Program-made: the position numbers and the translations under genes
The notes under the pieces: model-generated
What the model was told of the DNA's origin: nothing
The model's input: the letters and a program-made list of their open reading frames with translations, nothing else
Databases searched by the model: none
In this document: positions 35,491 through 44,097 of the stretch, piece by piece
Numbering within the stretch: the stretch's first letter is position 1
Layout of the letters: each line of letters starts with the position of its first letter
Assembly: GCA_003697135.1 (NCBI GenBank)
Contig: RFGC01000043.1
Span: 50,283 to 114,282, forward strand
DNA: 64,000 nt
DNA from: Acidobacteriota bacterium
Lineage (GTDB): Bacteria; Acidobacteriota; Blastocatellia; Pyrinomonadales; Pyrinomonadaceae
Direction: 5' to 3'

Positions 35491-35904
35491 ATGAATTTGA
35501 CACTTGGAATTATTAAGCCTGACGCTGTATCGAAAGGACTGACAGGAAAGATTCTCGACAGAATTTTGTCTGAAGGTTTTCAAATTAGGGCAATGAAACT
35601 GGTGCATTTGACTAAAAAACAAGCGGAAGGTTTTTATGCAGTTCATAAGGACAAGGGATTTTTTGAGGAGTTAACTAACTTTATGTCAAGTGCACCTTGT
35701 GTTGTAATGGTTTTAGAAAAAGAGAATGCGGTTGAAGAATGGAGAAAGCTAATGGGAGCGACGAATCCGGCCGAGGCGGCAGAGGGAACATTACGCAAGC
35801 AATTCGGCTCTTCTATAGGAGAAAATGCTGTTCACGGTTCTGACTCAAAAGAAAACGCAGAGATCGAGATCGCCTATTTTTTCAACAAACTTGAGTTAGT
35901 TTGA
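35491..35904 (+). CDS. ndk: Nucleoside diphosphate kinase
   Basis: A 137-residue NDK that moves the gamma-phosphate of ATP to nucleoside diphosphates through a phosphohistidine. The active His115 lies in NAVHGSD (112-118), Lys9 in IIKPDAV, and RKLMGATNPAEA (85-96) forms the nucleotide pocket. The length is that of ordinary hexameric bacterial NDKs. The start is ATG 35491 with GGGAGGAAG upstream. Confidence 0.96.
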   Translation: MNLTLGIIKPDAVSKGLTGKILDRILSEGFQIRAMKLVHLTKKQAEGFYAVHKDKGFFEELTNFMSSAPCVVMVLEKENAVEEWRKLMGATNPAEAAEGTLRKQFGSSIGENAVHGSDSKENAEIEIAYFFNKLELV

Positions 35905-36001
35905 TAGAATTATTTGAGGTTTTGTGTTTTGAATATCTAAAAATTTTGTTATTCTATTTGCGTTATGTTTTTCAGCTAAGTTTTTAATAGGAGACCTTCA
36001 G

Positions 36002-37270
36002 ATGAGAACAAATCCGAATTGCACTCGCCCAGAATGTCCGAAAGAGTTTCCTGATGCCCAGAACTTTTGCAACATTTGTGGGGAGAAGCTCATACTAGTC
36101 ACGGAGTTAAGTGCCTCTTCTAAGAAAGCCGGATCTCCAGGAGAAGCTAGAACTTATGTTGGTAGAGAATCTCATTTTTATGATATTGACGATGTTCTTC
36201 AGCTTCCTCAAGAACCTTTTGATCCGATGAAAACATTCGTGGCTCCGCATGGAACAAGTTTCCCAACAATTTCCAAAGCGGAGCTTTATGAGGAAGAGAG
36301 AATAATAGACGTGCCTGAGTTGGGTGAATTAACTGCGGTTATTGCCCATCAGGAGCCATCTGAAGCTAAGCCACCTTTGCCAGCGGAAGCACAAGTGGAA
36401 ACGCTTCCAATTGTAACATCAGAAGAAACAGAGGCCTTCCAAGCTCCGCCTGTCTATCAAGAATCGGCAAAGACTGTTGTTGAAGAGACTTACGAGTTTA
36501 TAGAGGAACAGAAGACCATATTAGAGCCTGTATCCTACGAAATGCCGGAAACAATTTCCAAAGAGCCGGAAACCGTCATTGAACAGCCAGAAGCTTTTAT
36601 TGCACAGCAGGAAACTGTCATCGAACAGCCAGAGACCATCATTGAACAGTCAGAGACCGTCGTTGAACAGCTAGAAACCATTATCGAACAGCCAGAAACT
36701 ATTATCGAACAACCAGAGACCATTGCCGAACAACTAGAAACAGTTATCGAACAACCAGCAACCATTATTGAAGAGCCAAAAACAGTTTTTGAGCAACCAT
36801 CTAGACCAGAAACATTAGCTGAACCTACATTTAGGACTTATGAACCCTCCTCACGTCTTTCTGAACCAGAATTTGTAGAGTCGAAACCTGCTTTAGTTGA
36901 AAGGGAGATACCATCTGAGCAAGGAGTTTTGGCTTCATCGCAGATACAAAGCGGTTCCCCAGTTCAAACTCCAGAATTTTCTTTCGCATCCGCTCGGAAA
37001 GATCAAAAACTAGCAATAGTTTCTTTGATTCTAGGGATAGTCGGAATCTTTATTGGAGCCATTCAGGTTGGGGGCCTGATCGCGGGGGTCGCCCAGATAG
37101 TCGGAATCTTTATTGGAGCCACCGGCATTCCAGCGGTAATTGTAGGCTACATAGCTAAGAACAAAGCCGATTCTCAACCAGAGCTTTACGGCGGTCGGGG
37201 ACTCGCAATAGCTGGGATGATTTTAGGAGTAGTTTCAATAATTTTAGTTATTATCCTGATTTTTAGGTAG
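36002..37270 (+). CDS. Zinc-ribbon, heptad-repeat and DUF4190 membrane protein
   Basis: A 422-residue protein in three parts. Residues 7-26 hold a CxxxxC ... CxxC zinc-ribbon (Cys7, Cys12, Cys23, Cys26). A long acidic, Pro/Glu-rich linker follows, with a block of about 10-12 seven-residue units of the pattern PETIIEQ (about 188-270). The C-terminus (about 338-422) is a DUF4190-type pair of hydrophobic helices. The linker is probably extended and flexible, holding the ribbon away from the membrane. A 26-base exact repeat lies in the membrane region. The start is ATG 36002, with AGGAGA upstream. Function unknown. Confidence 0.72.
   Translation: MRTNPNCTRPECPKEFPDAQNFCNICGEKLILVTELSASSKKAGSPGEARTYVGRESHFYDIDDVLQLPQEPFDPMKTFVAPHGTSFPTISKAELYEEERIIDVPELGELTAVIAHQEPSEAKPPLPAEAQVETLPIVTSEETEAFQAPPVYQESAKTVVEETYEFIEEQKTILEPVSYEMPETISKEPETVIEQPEAFIAQQETVIEQPETIIEQSETVVEQLETIIEQPETIIEQPETIAEQLETVIEQPATIIEEPKTVFEQPSRPETLAEPTFRTYEPSSRLSEPEFVESKPALVEREIPSEQGVLASSQIQSGSPVQTPEFSFASARKDQKLAIVSLILGIVGIFIGAIQVGGLIAGVAQIVGIFIGATGIPAVIVGYIAKNKADSQPELYGGRGLAIAGMILGVVSIILVIILIFR
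36565..36810 (+). repeat. Tandem 21-bp repeats encoding seven-residue units
   Basis: Imperfect 21-base units of the type gaaaccattatcgaacagcc encode P-E-T-x-I/V-x-E-Q. They lie in frame inside the DUF4190 gene, so copy number can change without breaking it. Units differ mainly at third positions. Confidence 0.8.
37036..37121 (+). repeat. 26-bp direct repeat from an in-frame duplication
   Basis: The same 26 bases occur at 37036-37061 and 37096-37121, beginning GATAGTCGG. The offset is 60 bases, or 20 codons, so IVGIFIGA appears twice in the first DUF4190 helix. The bases between (GGGGGCCTGATCGCGGGGG) are richer in G than the rest of the gene. Confidence 0.75.
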
Positions 37271-37340
37271 TAACTGAACATAGTTTTTCTTTTCCAGTGT
37301 GTTCGCTTTATAATTAAATTTAGGCTTACAAGAAGGGAAA

Positions 37341-37862
37341 ATGTCAATAATTAGCGACGTTATAAATTCGGCTAAAGCTGTAATTAAGGGAATGAGTATT
37401 ACTTTCTCGCAAATACCACGCGAGAAGTGGACGGTTCAGTATCCTGATGTTCCTGTAACGGTTCAACCACGCTATCGTGGGATGCATATTTTGCATGTAG
37501 ATGAAAACGGCAAAGAAAAATGTGTTGCCTGTTACCTTTGTGCTGCTGCTTGTCCTTCAGATTGCATTTATATTGAGGCAGCAACAGACCCAAGACCTTA
37601 TAGCGAACGCATAGGTGTTGACGAGCGGTATGCGAAGGTTTACAACATTGACTACGGTAGATGCATTTTTTGTGGCTTTTGCGTTGAGGCTTGTCCTAAA
37701 GATGCAATAACTCACGGATACAATTTTGAAATCTCTGTCTATAACAGAGCTGACCTTCTGAAAACAAAAGACGATCTCTTAATTACAAAGCAAAAACAAT
37801 CGAAAAACTACAGGGTTGCGCTTTCAAGCGAAGATGTAGATTCTGAATACAAGGAAGTTTAG
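37341..37862 (+). CDS. nuoI: NuoI-like 2[4Fe-4S] ferredoxin, NADH-quinone oxidoreductase chain I
   Basis: A 173-residue protein with two 4Fe-4S motifs, CVACYLCAAACP (about 61-72) and CIFCGFCVEACP (about 107-118), in the spacing of complex I subunit NuoI. The N-terminus has the amphipathic start and the QPRYRGMH segment typical of NuoI. In complex I it passes electrons between NuoG and NuoB. No other nuo gene is in the window, so this is a separated or second copy. The start is ATG 37341 with GAAGGG upstream. Confidence 0.85.
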   Translation: MSIISDVINSAKAVIKGMSITFSQIPREKWTVQYPDVPVTVQPRYRGMHILHVDENGKEKCVACYLCAAACPSDCIYIEAATDPRPYSERIGVDERYAKVYNIDYGRCIFCGFCVEACPKDAITHGYNFEISVYNRADLLKTKDDLLITKQKQSKNYRVALSSEDVDSEYKEV

Positions 37863-37952
37863 GTCTTTTCAATCTGGTAAAGTAACTCGGTAAGAATACA
37901 CGCTGGTCGAAACCTTCTCAGGCTGTTTTAGCCGTCTCTTTTTGTGTTAATT

Positions 37953-38597
37953 TTAACGAACGGGTACAGCTTCTTTGAGGTTTTTCTCGGTAGCAGTTTT
38001 TGCTGGACTTTTTGATTCAGAAATCTTTTTGATTAAAAGAGTGGCATCTCTATCGTTTAAAGTTTCAACTAAATCTTGCGCTATTCCTATGACTCTTTCG
38101 GTATTACATTTGAAAATCAATTCCAGAAATTGTTTTCTTGCAAATATGAGATGTGATTTTATCTTTTTGTTATCTCGACGCTGTAAGCATTTCACGCCTA
38201 TCAAGGGTTTAGGATGACGTGATATTTTCAAAAGCTCAAGGTCCGTTTTTTGCAGTGAGTTGTCATTTTGTGCCAAGGCTAAAGCTACATAACGTTGAAT
38301 AATTTCGCGGGCTTGCAAGTAGTTGATGTGCTTGAAATCGTCTCTTATGGTTTCACAAATTTGCTTCTGAATTTTTGAGATTTTTTCTTCTGAAAATAGA
38401 TTTTTTGATGGCTTTTTTCTGAAGAGAATTACGAAGACATAAAGGAACCAGAGAAACGACACTAATGCGGACTTTGCGATAATACGATGATTTGTTTCTT
38501 TATTGTTTTCAACGAAGTAGTGAATACCGAAGGGAACTCCGCAAGCAATATAGATGATTAAAAGCTGTGAAAATTCCATATCCATCATAATCGGCAA
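37953..38597 (-). CDS. Small membrane protein of unknown function
   Basis: A 214-residue protein I do not recognise. Two hydrophobic helices (about 10-26 and 42-60) lie near the N-terminus, followed by a Lys-rich, helical, cytosolic region without cysteine motif or catalytic pattern. Lysine and isoleucine are frequent. It stands alone between the NuoI-like gene and a small plus-strand gene. Its start is one of three closely spaced Met codons; ATG 38597 was used, without decisive ribosome-binding site. Confidence 0.55.
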   Translation of the reverse strand: MPIMMDMEFSQLLIIYIACGVPFGIHYFVENNKETNHRIIAKSALVSFLWFLYVFVILFRKKPSKNLFSEEKISKIQKQICETIRDDFKHINYLQAREIIQRYVALALAQNDNSLQKTDLELLKISRHPKPLIGVKCLQRRDNKKIKSHLIFARKQFLELIFKCNTERVIGIAQDLVETLNDRDATLLIKKISESKSPAKTATEKNLKEAVPVR

Positions 38598-38806
38598 GTT
38601 TGATACCAGAGTTTTGAGGTTAAGTTTAGAAAGCTTGGATTTAACGTTAAGTTGGCTGAATGCCGTAATATGAAAGTTTCTTCTCAGGATAATCGTAGTT
38701 TTGAGGTATTAGCAAATAGCGAAAATCAGAAAACACAGGTTTTGCACTTTGCAAAGTTTCGATTTTTTCTCGTCCTTAAAATTCAAACAACACAGGTTGA
38801 AGAGTT

Positions 38807-39001
38807 ATGACTACGAAGAAGATAAAAGTTATAAAAAAAGGAGCTATTGTTGAGGATCAGCAAAAAAATAACGAGAAAAACATCAAAACTGCTGAAATAG
38901 CCTTGAAAATATCGAACTGGATAGAGGATTTTTACAAGAGAAGGAAGGAAGATAGAGAATCGCTTGCTATGTTTGTAGAAGAAGAGGTTTCAAAAAGTTA
39001 G
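38807..39001 (+). CDS. Small charged protein of unknown function
   Basis: A 64-residue, mainly helical protein rich in Lys and Glu. ATG 38807 has GAAGAG six bases upstream. Residues 24-45 could form an amphipathic helix. It lies 43 bases before the SDR gene in the same direction and may be expressed with it. No known family is recognised. Confidence 0.5.
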   Translation: MTTKKIKVIKKGAIVEDQQKNNEKNIKTAEIALKISNWIEDFYKRRKEDRESLAMFVEEEVSKS

Positions 39002-39044
39002 CTTTACAAAATGCTGTTTTTTAGGTAACTTTAGTTTGATTTAT

Positions 39045-39806
39045 ATGGAAGGAAGGGTAGCCCTAGTTACAGGTGCAAGTTCAGGTATAGGCAGAGCCGT
39101 GGCCATTTTGTTTTGCGAAAGAGGCGCAAAGGTTGTAGCTGTTGGTAGAAACGAAAAAGATTTGAATTCTTTGCGCAGCGAGGTTATCAAAGCTGATGGA
39201 CAGCTAAAGCCTTATATTGCAGATATTCGGGACACGCAGCAGGTTGAAAGACTGATCAACGAAACTATCGAGACTTTCGGTAGGATTGATGTTTTGATTA
39301 ACTCGGCTGGTATCATATCGAACGGCTCTATAGAGACAACAACGCTTGAGGAATGGGATGAAGTTATGAATGTTAATCTTAGGGCTGTTTTTTTCTTGAT
39401 GCAGAAATGCGTGCCGCATTTGGAGAAAACAAAAGGGAATATCGTCAATGTCTCTAGTGTTGCTGGCACAAGAGCTTTCCCTAATGTCTTGGCATATTGC
39501 GTTTCAAAGGCGGGCGTTGATCAGCTTACTAGATGTGCTGCATTGGAGCTTGCACCGAAGGGTATCAGAGTCAACGCTGTAAATCCCGGAGTTGTAGTGA
39601 CTAATCTTCATAGGCGCGGTGGGATGAATGAAGAAGAATACCAGGAATTTCTCAAGCGCTCGAAAACTACGCACCCTCTTGGAAGGGTAGGTGATCCTAA
39701 AGAAGTTGCTGAATTGATTTATTTCCTTGCTTCTGATAAGGCTTCTTGGATCACGGGAGCGACCTATGAGATAGATGGTGGAAGAGCGCAAACTTGCGCC
39801 AGATGA
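39045..39806 (+). CDS. Short-chain dehydrogenase/reductase (SDR)
   Basis: A classical SDR of 253 residues. The nucleotide-binding TGASSGIG (9-16), NSAG motif, catalytic serine segment VSSVAG and active-site Tyr-x3-Lys (YCVSK) are all present, followed by NPGVVVTN. The Arg in GRN after the second strand suggests a preference for NADP, as in FabG-like and glucose-dehydrogenase-like enzymes. The exact substrate is unknown. A TTG at 39036 is in frame, but ATG 39045 starts directly at the first strand and is preferred. No clear ribosome-binding site. Confidence 0.88.
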   Translation: MEGRVALVTGASSGIGRAVAILFCERGAKVVAVGRNEKDLNSLRSEVIKADGQLKPYIADIRDTQQVERLINETIETFGRIDVLINSAGIISNGSIETTTLEEWDEVMNVNLRAVFFLMQKCVPHLEKTKGNIVNVSSVAGTRAFPNVLAYCVSKAGVDQLTRCAALELAPKGIRVNAVNPGVVVTNLHRRGGMNEEEYQEFLKRSKTTHPLGRVGDPKEVAELIYFLASDKASWITGATYEIDGGRAQTCAR

Positions 39807-39876
39807 TTTTTCTAATCTGAGTGAGTTTTGAGCTGATCTTTAGGTTTTTAACATCATTGCTGTAGGAGCGGTGATA

Positions 39877-40653
39877 GTGAGACTTAAACTTCTGCCAACC
39901 AGTTTCGATTCATTTGGTTGTGCTACTTTGCATCAGCATCTTTGCTGCTTTCTCATTGATGACGTCGTAGCTGTTGATGCTGGAAGTTTAGCAACTTCAA
40001 CCACGCCTGAACAGAAGAGGGCTATCCGCAATGTTGTTCTTACACATGCACACATTGATCATGTAGCGGGTTTGCCGCTTTTCATTGACGATCTTTTTGT
40101 GAGCTTGCAAGAGCCACTAGAAGTATATGCCTTGGTAGAAGTAATTGATATTCTGGAAACTCATATTTTCAATTGGAAAGTTTATCCAAGGTTTTCTGAG
40201 CTTAAAAATCAGTTTGGTGAAGTTTTGAAATACAGAGCGTTTTTAACTGGTAAAGAGTTCAAAGTAGCTCATTTAACGTTCAAGGCCATCAAAGTAAATC
40301 ACAAAGTCCCATCGGTTGGCTTGATAATAAGAGATGGCGATTCAAGAATTGCTATAACGGGTGATACAGCTTCGATGTCAGAGTTTTGGGATGCAGTAAA
40401 TTCAGAAAGCAAATTGAATGCTTTGCTGATCGAGTGTGCCTTTCCGAACGACTTACAAGAGTTGGCAAATAACTCTTATCACCTAACGCCCAAACTTTTG
40501 GAAGAGGAATTAGTCAAGTTCAGGCATACTGAATGTCCTGTTTATGTGATCAACATAAAGCCGATGTATTATGAAAAAGTTTTGGCAGAGTTAAACCAAA
40601 TCAATTCATTCAAAGTAAGAACTCTTCAGATTGGCAAAACTTACGAGTTTTAG
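39877..40653 (+). CDS. MBL-fold protein, class II 3',5'-cyclic-nucleotide phosphodiesterase-like
   Basis: A 258-residue metallo-beta-lactamase-fold hydrolase. The metal site THAHIDHVAG (56-65; His57, His59, Asp61, His62) is followed by ITGDTA, a further Asp ligand, and a late His in NSYHLT. THAHIDH followed by LPLFIDDLF is typical of class II cAMP phosphodiesterases, and the NHKVPSVGLII stretch also fits. The enzyme may set cAMP levels. GTG 39877 is eight bases after AGGAG and is preferred to the GTG at 39871, which is only two bases away. No cyclase is in the window. Confidence 0.75.
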   Translation: MRLKLLPTSFDSFGCATLHQHLCCFLIDDVVAVDAGSLATSTTPEQKRAIRNVVLTHAHIDHVAGLPLFIDDLFVSLQEPLEVYALVEVIDILETHIFNWKVYPRFSELKNQFGEVLKYRAFLTGKEFKVAHLTFKAIKVNHKVPSVGLIIRDGDSRIAITGDTASMSEFWDAVNSESKLNALLIECAFPNDLQELANNSYHLTPKLLEEELVKFRHTECPVYVINIKPMYYEKVLAELNQINSFKVRTLQIGKTYEF

Positions 40654-40747
40654 CTGATAATCAAGTTAAACGCTAATTAGTCAAATTAAACGCAATCGCT
40701 TTTGTTTTCGATAATCTACTCGTCGTTTTCAGGAGCTTTTCTTTTCG

Positions 40748-40954
40748 TTATTGTTTTGTTATTGGTTCAAATTCGTTTTCTTGATGTTCACCTTCGAGGT
40801 TGTAGAGAGTGACTCTATCGTTCCACAAAACTTCTTTGACAATAAATGTTCTTTCTTCGCTTGTTTTTCCAGGCATAAGTTCTGCTTTGAAAGTCACTTT
40901 CATGCCTGGCCTTGCCCATCTGTGTCTTTTCGCTTGATTTCTTTCTTGTGTCAT
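40748..40954 (-). CDS. Small basic protein of unknown function
   Basis: A 68-residue protein with a basic N-terminus (QAKRHRWARPG) and a beta-rich remainder: KVTFKAEL, RTFIVKEVLW, RVTLYNLEGEHQENEF. The regular alternation of strands suggests a small barrel or single domain. The codon use and protein-like composition favour this strand over the opposite open frame. There is no strong ribosome-binding site. Function unknown. Confidence 0.5.
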   Translation of the reverse strand: MTQERNQAKRHRWARPGMKVTFKAELMPGKTSEERTFIVKEVLWNDRVTLYNLEGEHQENEFEPITKQ

Positions 40955-41032
40955 AGCAGATTTTTCTTTGAATTCAGTCTTCGGTGACGTTTTGCGAAAG
41001 TTTAGAATCTCGAATAAACTTTATGTTATACT

Positions 41033-42010
41033 TTGTTAAAATTTTTCCAAAGTTTGAAAAATCAAAAGCCTGCGAAAGTCAAAGCTCTCGTGATCAATTC
41101 AAAGGAAAATGCTAAGAATTTTTACAAAAAACCTCTTTGGTTGCCGGCTTTTCCTTACTATTCTTTGGTGCTGATTTTTTCCTTATTACTTTTTGCCATT
41201 TCTCTGGTAGTCTTGCATGAGGTTGAAGATAAGCCTTTTTGGATTGCTGGATTGCTTGCCACAACCTCAATATTTACGGCTTTCATTTTCCGTGAGTTTT
41301 TCCTAAGAAAATCGAGAGATGCTTTTTTGAAAGCCCAGAAAAGACTGGATGATAATCTAAGAGTGTTTGCGAGTCCCAAGAAAAGGGAAAAGCTAACTTT
41401 GGAGAAAAACTTGTTTCTCATCAGACAAATCGAAAGAAAGTCAGAAGCGGCGAAAGTTTTAGTGGATTTAGCTGAAGTTCATCGCAACGTTTTCGAGAGT
41501 TGCAACGAATATCTAAATTTGGTTGAAAAAGAACTTAAGGAAATTTCGGCGGAGTCACCGCGTCTAGTGGCTATTTTGAAAGGCAAACGTAAAGTTGAGC
41601 AAATTCGCAAGTATCATGTTTTAGTTTGGGCAGAGTTGGAAGCACAAAACATGATGAATAGCTTAGAGAATTTGGAAAAAACTTCTGAGAAGCTTCGTTT
41701 GACTCGTCGAACTCTAGAGAATCTGAAAATAGCTTTGTCTTACTACCCAAACGAGCGGAAACTGGTGGAGTCTGTAAAAGCAGTAGAAGAGTTGATGGTC
41801 TCAATCAAGGTTTCTAGTCATATCAAGAAGGCAAATCGTGCATCTTCGCAAGGAAAGTATAATGTGGCTGTCGAGTATTATCAGAATGCTTTGAATGTTT
41901 TAGAACAATCAAAAGATGTTGAAAAGCATGTTTTGATTGAGAAGATAAATCAGGAGATTCAAAGATTGCTTGGGGAAGAGAATAAAAGTGATCAGCCAGA
42001 GATGTCCTAA
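41033..42010 (+). CDS. Membrane-anchored coiled-coil protein of unknown function
   Basis: A protein of up to 325 residues with two hydrophobic helices (about 43-62 and 70-90) in a helical hairpin. A long charged helical region follows, with possible coiled coils (about 95-245), and then a TPR-like unit near 285-310 (ANRASSQGKYNVAVEYYQNAL). The start is uncertain: the frame opens with TTG 41033, near a TATACT box at 41026 that could be its own -10. A later start may be used. The zinc-ribbon gene begins inside its last 23 bases, so the two are linked. Function unknown. Confidence 0.6.
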   Translation: MLKFFQSLKNQKPAKVKALVINSKENAKNFYKKPLWLPAFPYYSLVLIFSLLLFAISLVVLHEVEDKPFWIAGLLATTSIFTAFIFREFFLRKSRDAFLKAQKRLDDNLRVFASPKKREKLTLEKNLFLIRQIERKSEAAKVLVDLAEVHRNVFESCNEYLNLVEKELKEISAESPRLVAILKGKRKVEQIRKYHVLVWAELEAQNMMNSLENLEKTSEKLRLTRRTLENLKIALSYYPNERKLVESVKAVEELMVSIKVSSHIKKANRASSQGKYNVAVEYYQNALNVLEQSKDVEKHVLIEKINQEIQRLLGEENKSDQPEMS

Positions 42011-42428
42011 GTGTGGAAGTAGGCGTATAAGGCGTGGTTACAGACCAACTCCCTTCTTTGCAAAGCTGGTGTTTTATTTTAACTTATTGTGCGACAACTG
42101 CAATTGGGAGTTTCGAGGCTTTGCTATACCTTTTCTTGGTAAGAAAAAGCGTAAGCCGCATTTTCAAGAAGGAAAATCTGCACCAATGCCCTTAAGTGTA
42201 GAGCTAATAGTAGAGAAATCTCAAGAATCGTCTCAGGAATCATCTCAGGAGTCATCTCAGGAGCCATCTCATAAACCATCTCAAGAGTCATTTGGAAAAG
42301 CAACGCTCGAGGGGAAATTTCTTCAAGAGCTCGAAGTTTCTTCTGAAAAGCCACTGAGATCAAAGAAGGAAGAAAGATTGTTGTCCTATCAAAAACATAA
42401 AAACAAGAAGTTGCAGAAGCCTTCTTGA
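41988..42428 (+). CDS. Zinc-ribbon protein with Ser-Gln-Glu repeats
   Basis: A 146-residue protein. The N-terminus holds a zinc-ribbon (Cys6, Cys9 in CPKCGS and Cys35, Cys38 in CDNC), with an aromatic stretch between. The middle has several SQES units encoded by repeats of 12 bases (about 42219-42290), and a Lys-rich tail ends it. GTG 41988 is seven bases after GGGGAAGAG and starts right before the ribbon; the earlier TTG at 41970 precedes that site. It overlaps the coiled-coil gene by 23 bases. Function unknown. Confidence 0.6.
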   Translation: MISQRCPKCGSRRIRRGYRPTPFFAKLVFYFNLLCDNCNWEFRGFAIPFLGKKKRKPHFQEGKSAPMPLSVELIVEKSQESSQESSQESSQEPSHKPSQESFGKATLEGKFLQELEVSSEKPLRSKKEERLLSYQKHKNKKLQKPS

Positions 42429-42447
42429 AAGACTAATCTGGAACTGT

Positions 42448-44007
42448 ATGAAGGATCTGAATTTGGATAGTGCATTAGTTTCCTTCGATCCAGCGACAGG
42501 TGAACGCATTGGACAAGCAAAGATTTTCACACCAGAGGAAGTTAAAGAAGTTGTTAGTCGTAGTCGCAAAGCCTTTCTGAAATGGCGGACAACTTCGTTT
42601 GAAGAAAGAAAACGGCTGATAATGCGGGCGCGTGAGATTATATTGGCAGAAATAGATGAGATAGCGGAGTTAATCTCGAAAGAGTCAGGAAAGCCATTTG
42701 CAGAAGCTATCTCGATGGAGATCGTTCCGGTTCTCGACTTGATGCAGTATTTCGCACGAAAGACAAAGAAATTGCTAAAGCCTCGTAAAATCCAGATCGG
42801 CATTTTTTCTCTTTTAGGACGTTCTTCAAAGATAATTTATGAGCCTTATGGTGTAATTGCAATTATTCCAGCATGGAATTATCCTTTCTCGATACCGCTT
42901 GGTGAGGCCACAATGGCTTTGATGGCTGGCAATACGGTTGTTATCAAACCGTCTGAATTGACACCGCTGACAGGACTGAAAATAGGAGAGATTTTTCAAA
43001 AGGCGGGAGCAGATGAAGACTTGGTTCAGATAGTAACCGGTGATGGTGCAACCGGCGCGGCTTTGGTGGAATCTCTGCCAGATAAGATCATGTTCACAGG
43101 TAGTGTTGCGACAGGCAAGAAAATAGCTGAAATTGCGGCAAGGAATTTAACGCCTTTCGTTTTGGAGCTTGGTGGTAAAGACCCAATGATAGTTTTCAAA
43201 GATGCAAACCTCGATATTGCCGCAAGCGCCGCCGTTTGGGGGGCTTTTTGCAACACAGGCCAAAACTGTTCTTCTGTTGAGCGTCTTTATGTCGAAGAAG
43301 AAGTGGCTGAGAAATTTATCAATTTAGTTGTTGAAAAGACTAAGAAACTAAAGCAAGGAAATGGTTTGGAAAGCGATGTGTCGGTAACGGTTCTTTCTTC
43401 TGAAAAACAGTTGAGTATCGTCAAAAGCCATGTAGAGGCTTTTAGAAAAGAAGGAGCTAGAATTCTGATAGGCGGCAACCATGAGGGACTGTTTTTTGAG
43501 CCTACAGTAATAGTTGACGTCAAAAACTCGATGTTGCCAATGCAGGAGGAAACCTTTGGGCCGACCTTGCCAATAGCGACTTTCAAAACGGAAGAAGAAG
43601 CAATAAGACTTGCAAATGAGTCGAATTTTGGGTTAACAGCTAGTGTCTGGACGAGCGATCTGAAGAAGGGAAAACGAGTAGCTGAGAAAATCCAAGCGGG
43701 CACGGTTTGCATTAACGAAGTTTTATACACTCATGGGATTGCCCAAACACCCTGGGGCGGAATGAAACTTTCCGGGCAAGGTAGAACTCACGGATTGGAG
43801 GGGTTGATGGAACTTGTTCAACCGAAACATATCCATCTAAATCGTTTTTCTATTCTTCCAGATATTTGGTGGATGCCTTATTCAGAAACCGCTATAAAAA
43901 CCTTTAAGGCGCTAGCAAAACACTTTGCATCTGGTTCTATGCTGAAAGCAAGTTTAGCTTTGCCTCAAATAGTTAGAAGACTTAAGGAGTTACTAGCAAA
44001 CAAATAA
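42448..44007 (+). CDS. NAD(P)-dependent aldehyde dehydrogenase
   Basis: A 519-residue aldehyde dehydrogenase. Key residues are visible: Asn144 (PAWN), Lys167 (IKPSE), the general base Glu240 in LELGGKDP, and the nucleophile Cys274 in NTGQNCSS. FTGSVATG (216-223) is the cofactor loop. The C-terminus is longer than in many ALDHs, with a polar-hydrophobic tail (about 475-519) that may attach it to membrane, like the fatty-aldehyde enzymes. Substrate is not defined by sequence. The start is ATG 42448. Confidence 0.93.
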   Translation: MKDLNLDSALVSFDPATGERIGQAKIFTPEEVKEVVSRSRKAFLKWRTTSFEERKRLIMRAREIILAEIDEIAELISKESGKPFAEAISMEIVPVLDLMQYFARKTKKLLKPRKIQIGIFSLLGRSSKIIYEPYGVIAIIPAWNYPFSIPLGEATMALMAGNTVVIKPSELTPLTGLKIGEIFQKAGADEDLVQIVTGDGATGAALVESLPDKIMFTGSVATGKKIAEIAARNLTPFVLELGGKDPMIVFKDANLDIAASAAVWGAFCNTGQNCSSVERLYVEEEVAEKFINLVVEKTKKLKQGNGLESDVSVTVLSSEKQLSIVKSHVEAFRKEGARILIGGNHEGLFFEPTVIVDVKNSMLPMQEETFGPTLPIATFKTEEEAIRLANESNFGLTASVWTSDLKKGKRVAEKIQAGTVCINEVLYTHGIAQTPWGGMKLSGQGRTHGLEGLMELVQPKHIHLNRFSILPDIWWMPYSETAIKTFKALAKHFASGSMLKASLALPQIVRRLKELLANK

Positions 44008-44097
44008 GTAGGAAACAAGGAATAGCTTTTAAAGTGATTGGTTGTAGCAAGCGTGAGGTTCTGCCGTGTGGAAGCAATGAAATTGCGTAGGATTTTT

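Noticed and set aside
36565..36810. Short regularly spaced repeats that could suggest a CRISPR array
   Set aside because: The units are contiguous 21-base codon repeats in frame with a protein, with no unique spacers.
40751..40987. Plus-strand frame opposite the 68-residue protein
   Set aside because: Rich in Phe and Cys and without start signals; the minus-strand frame has protein-like composition.
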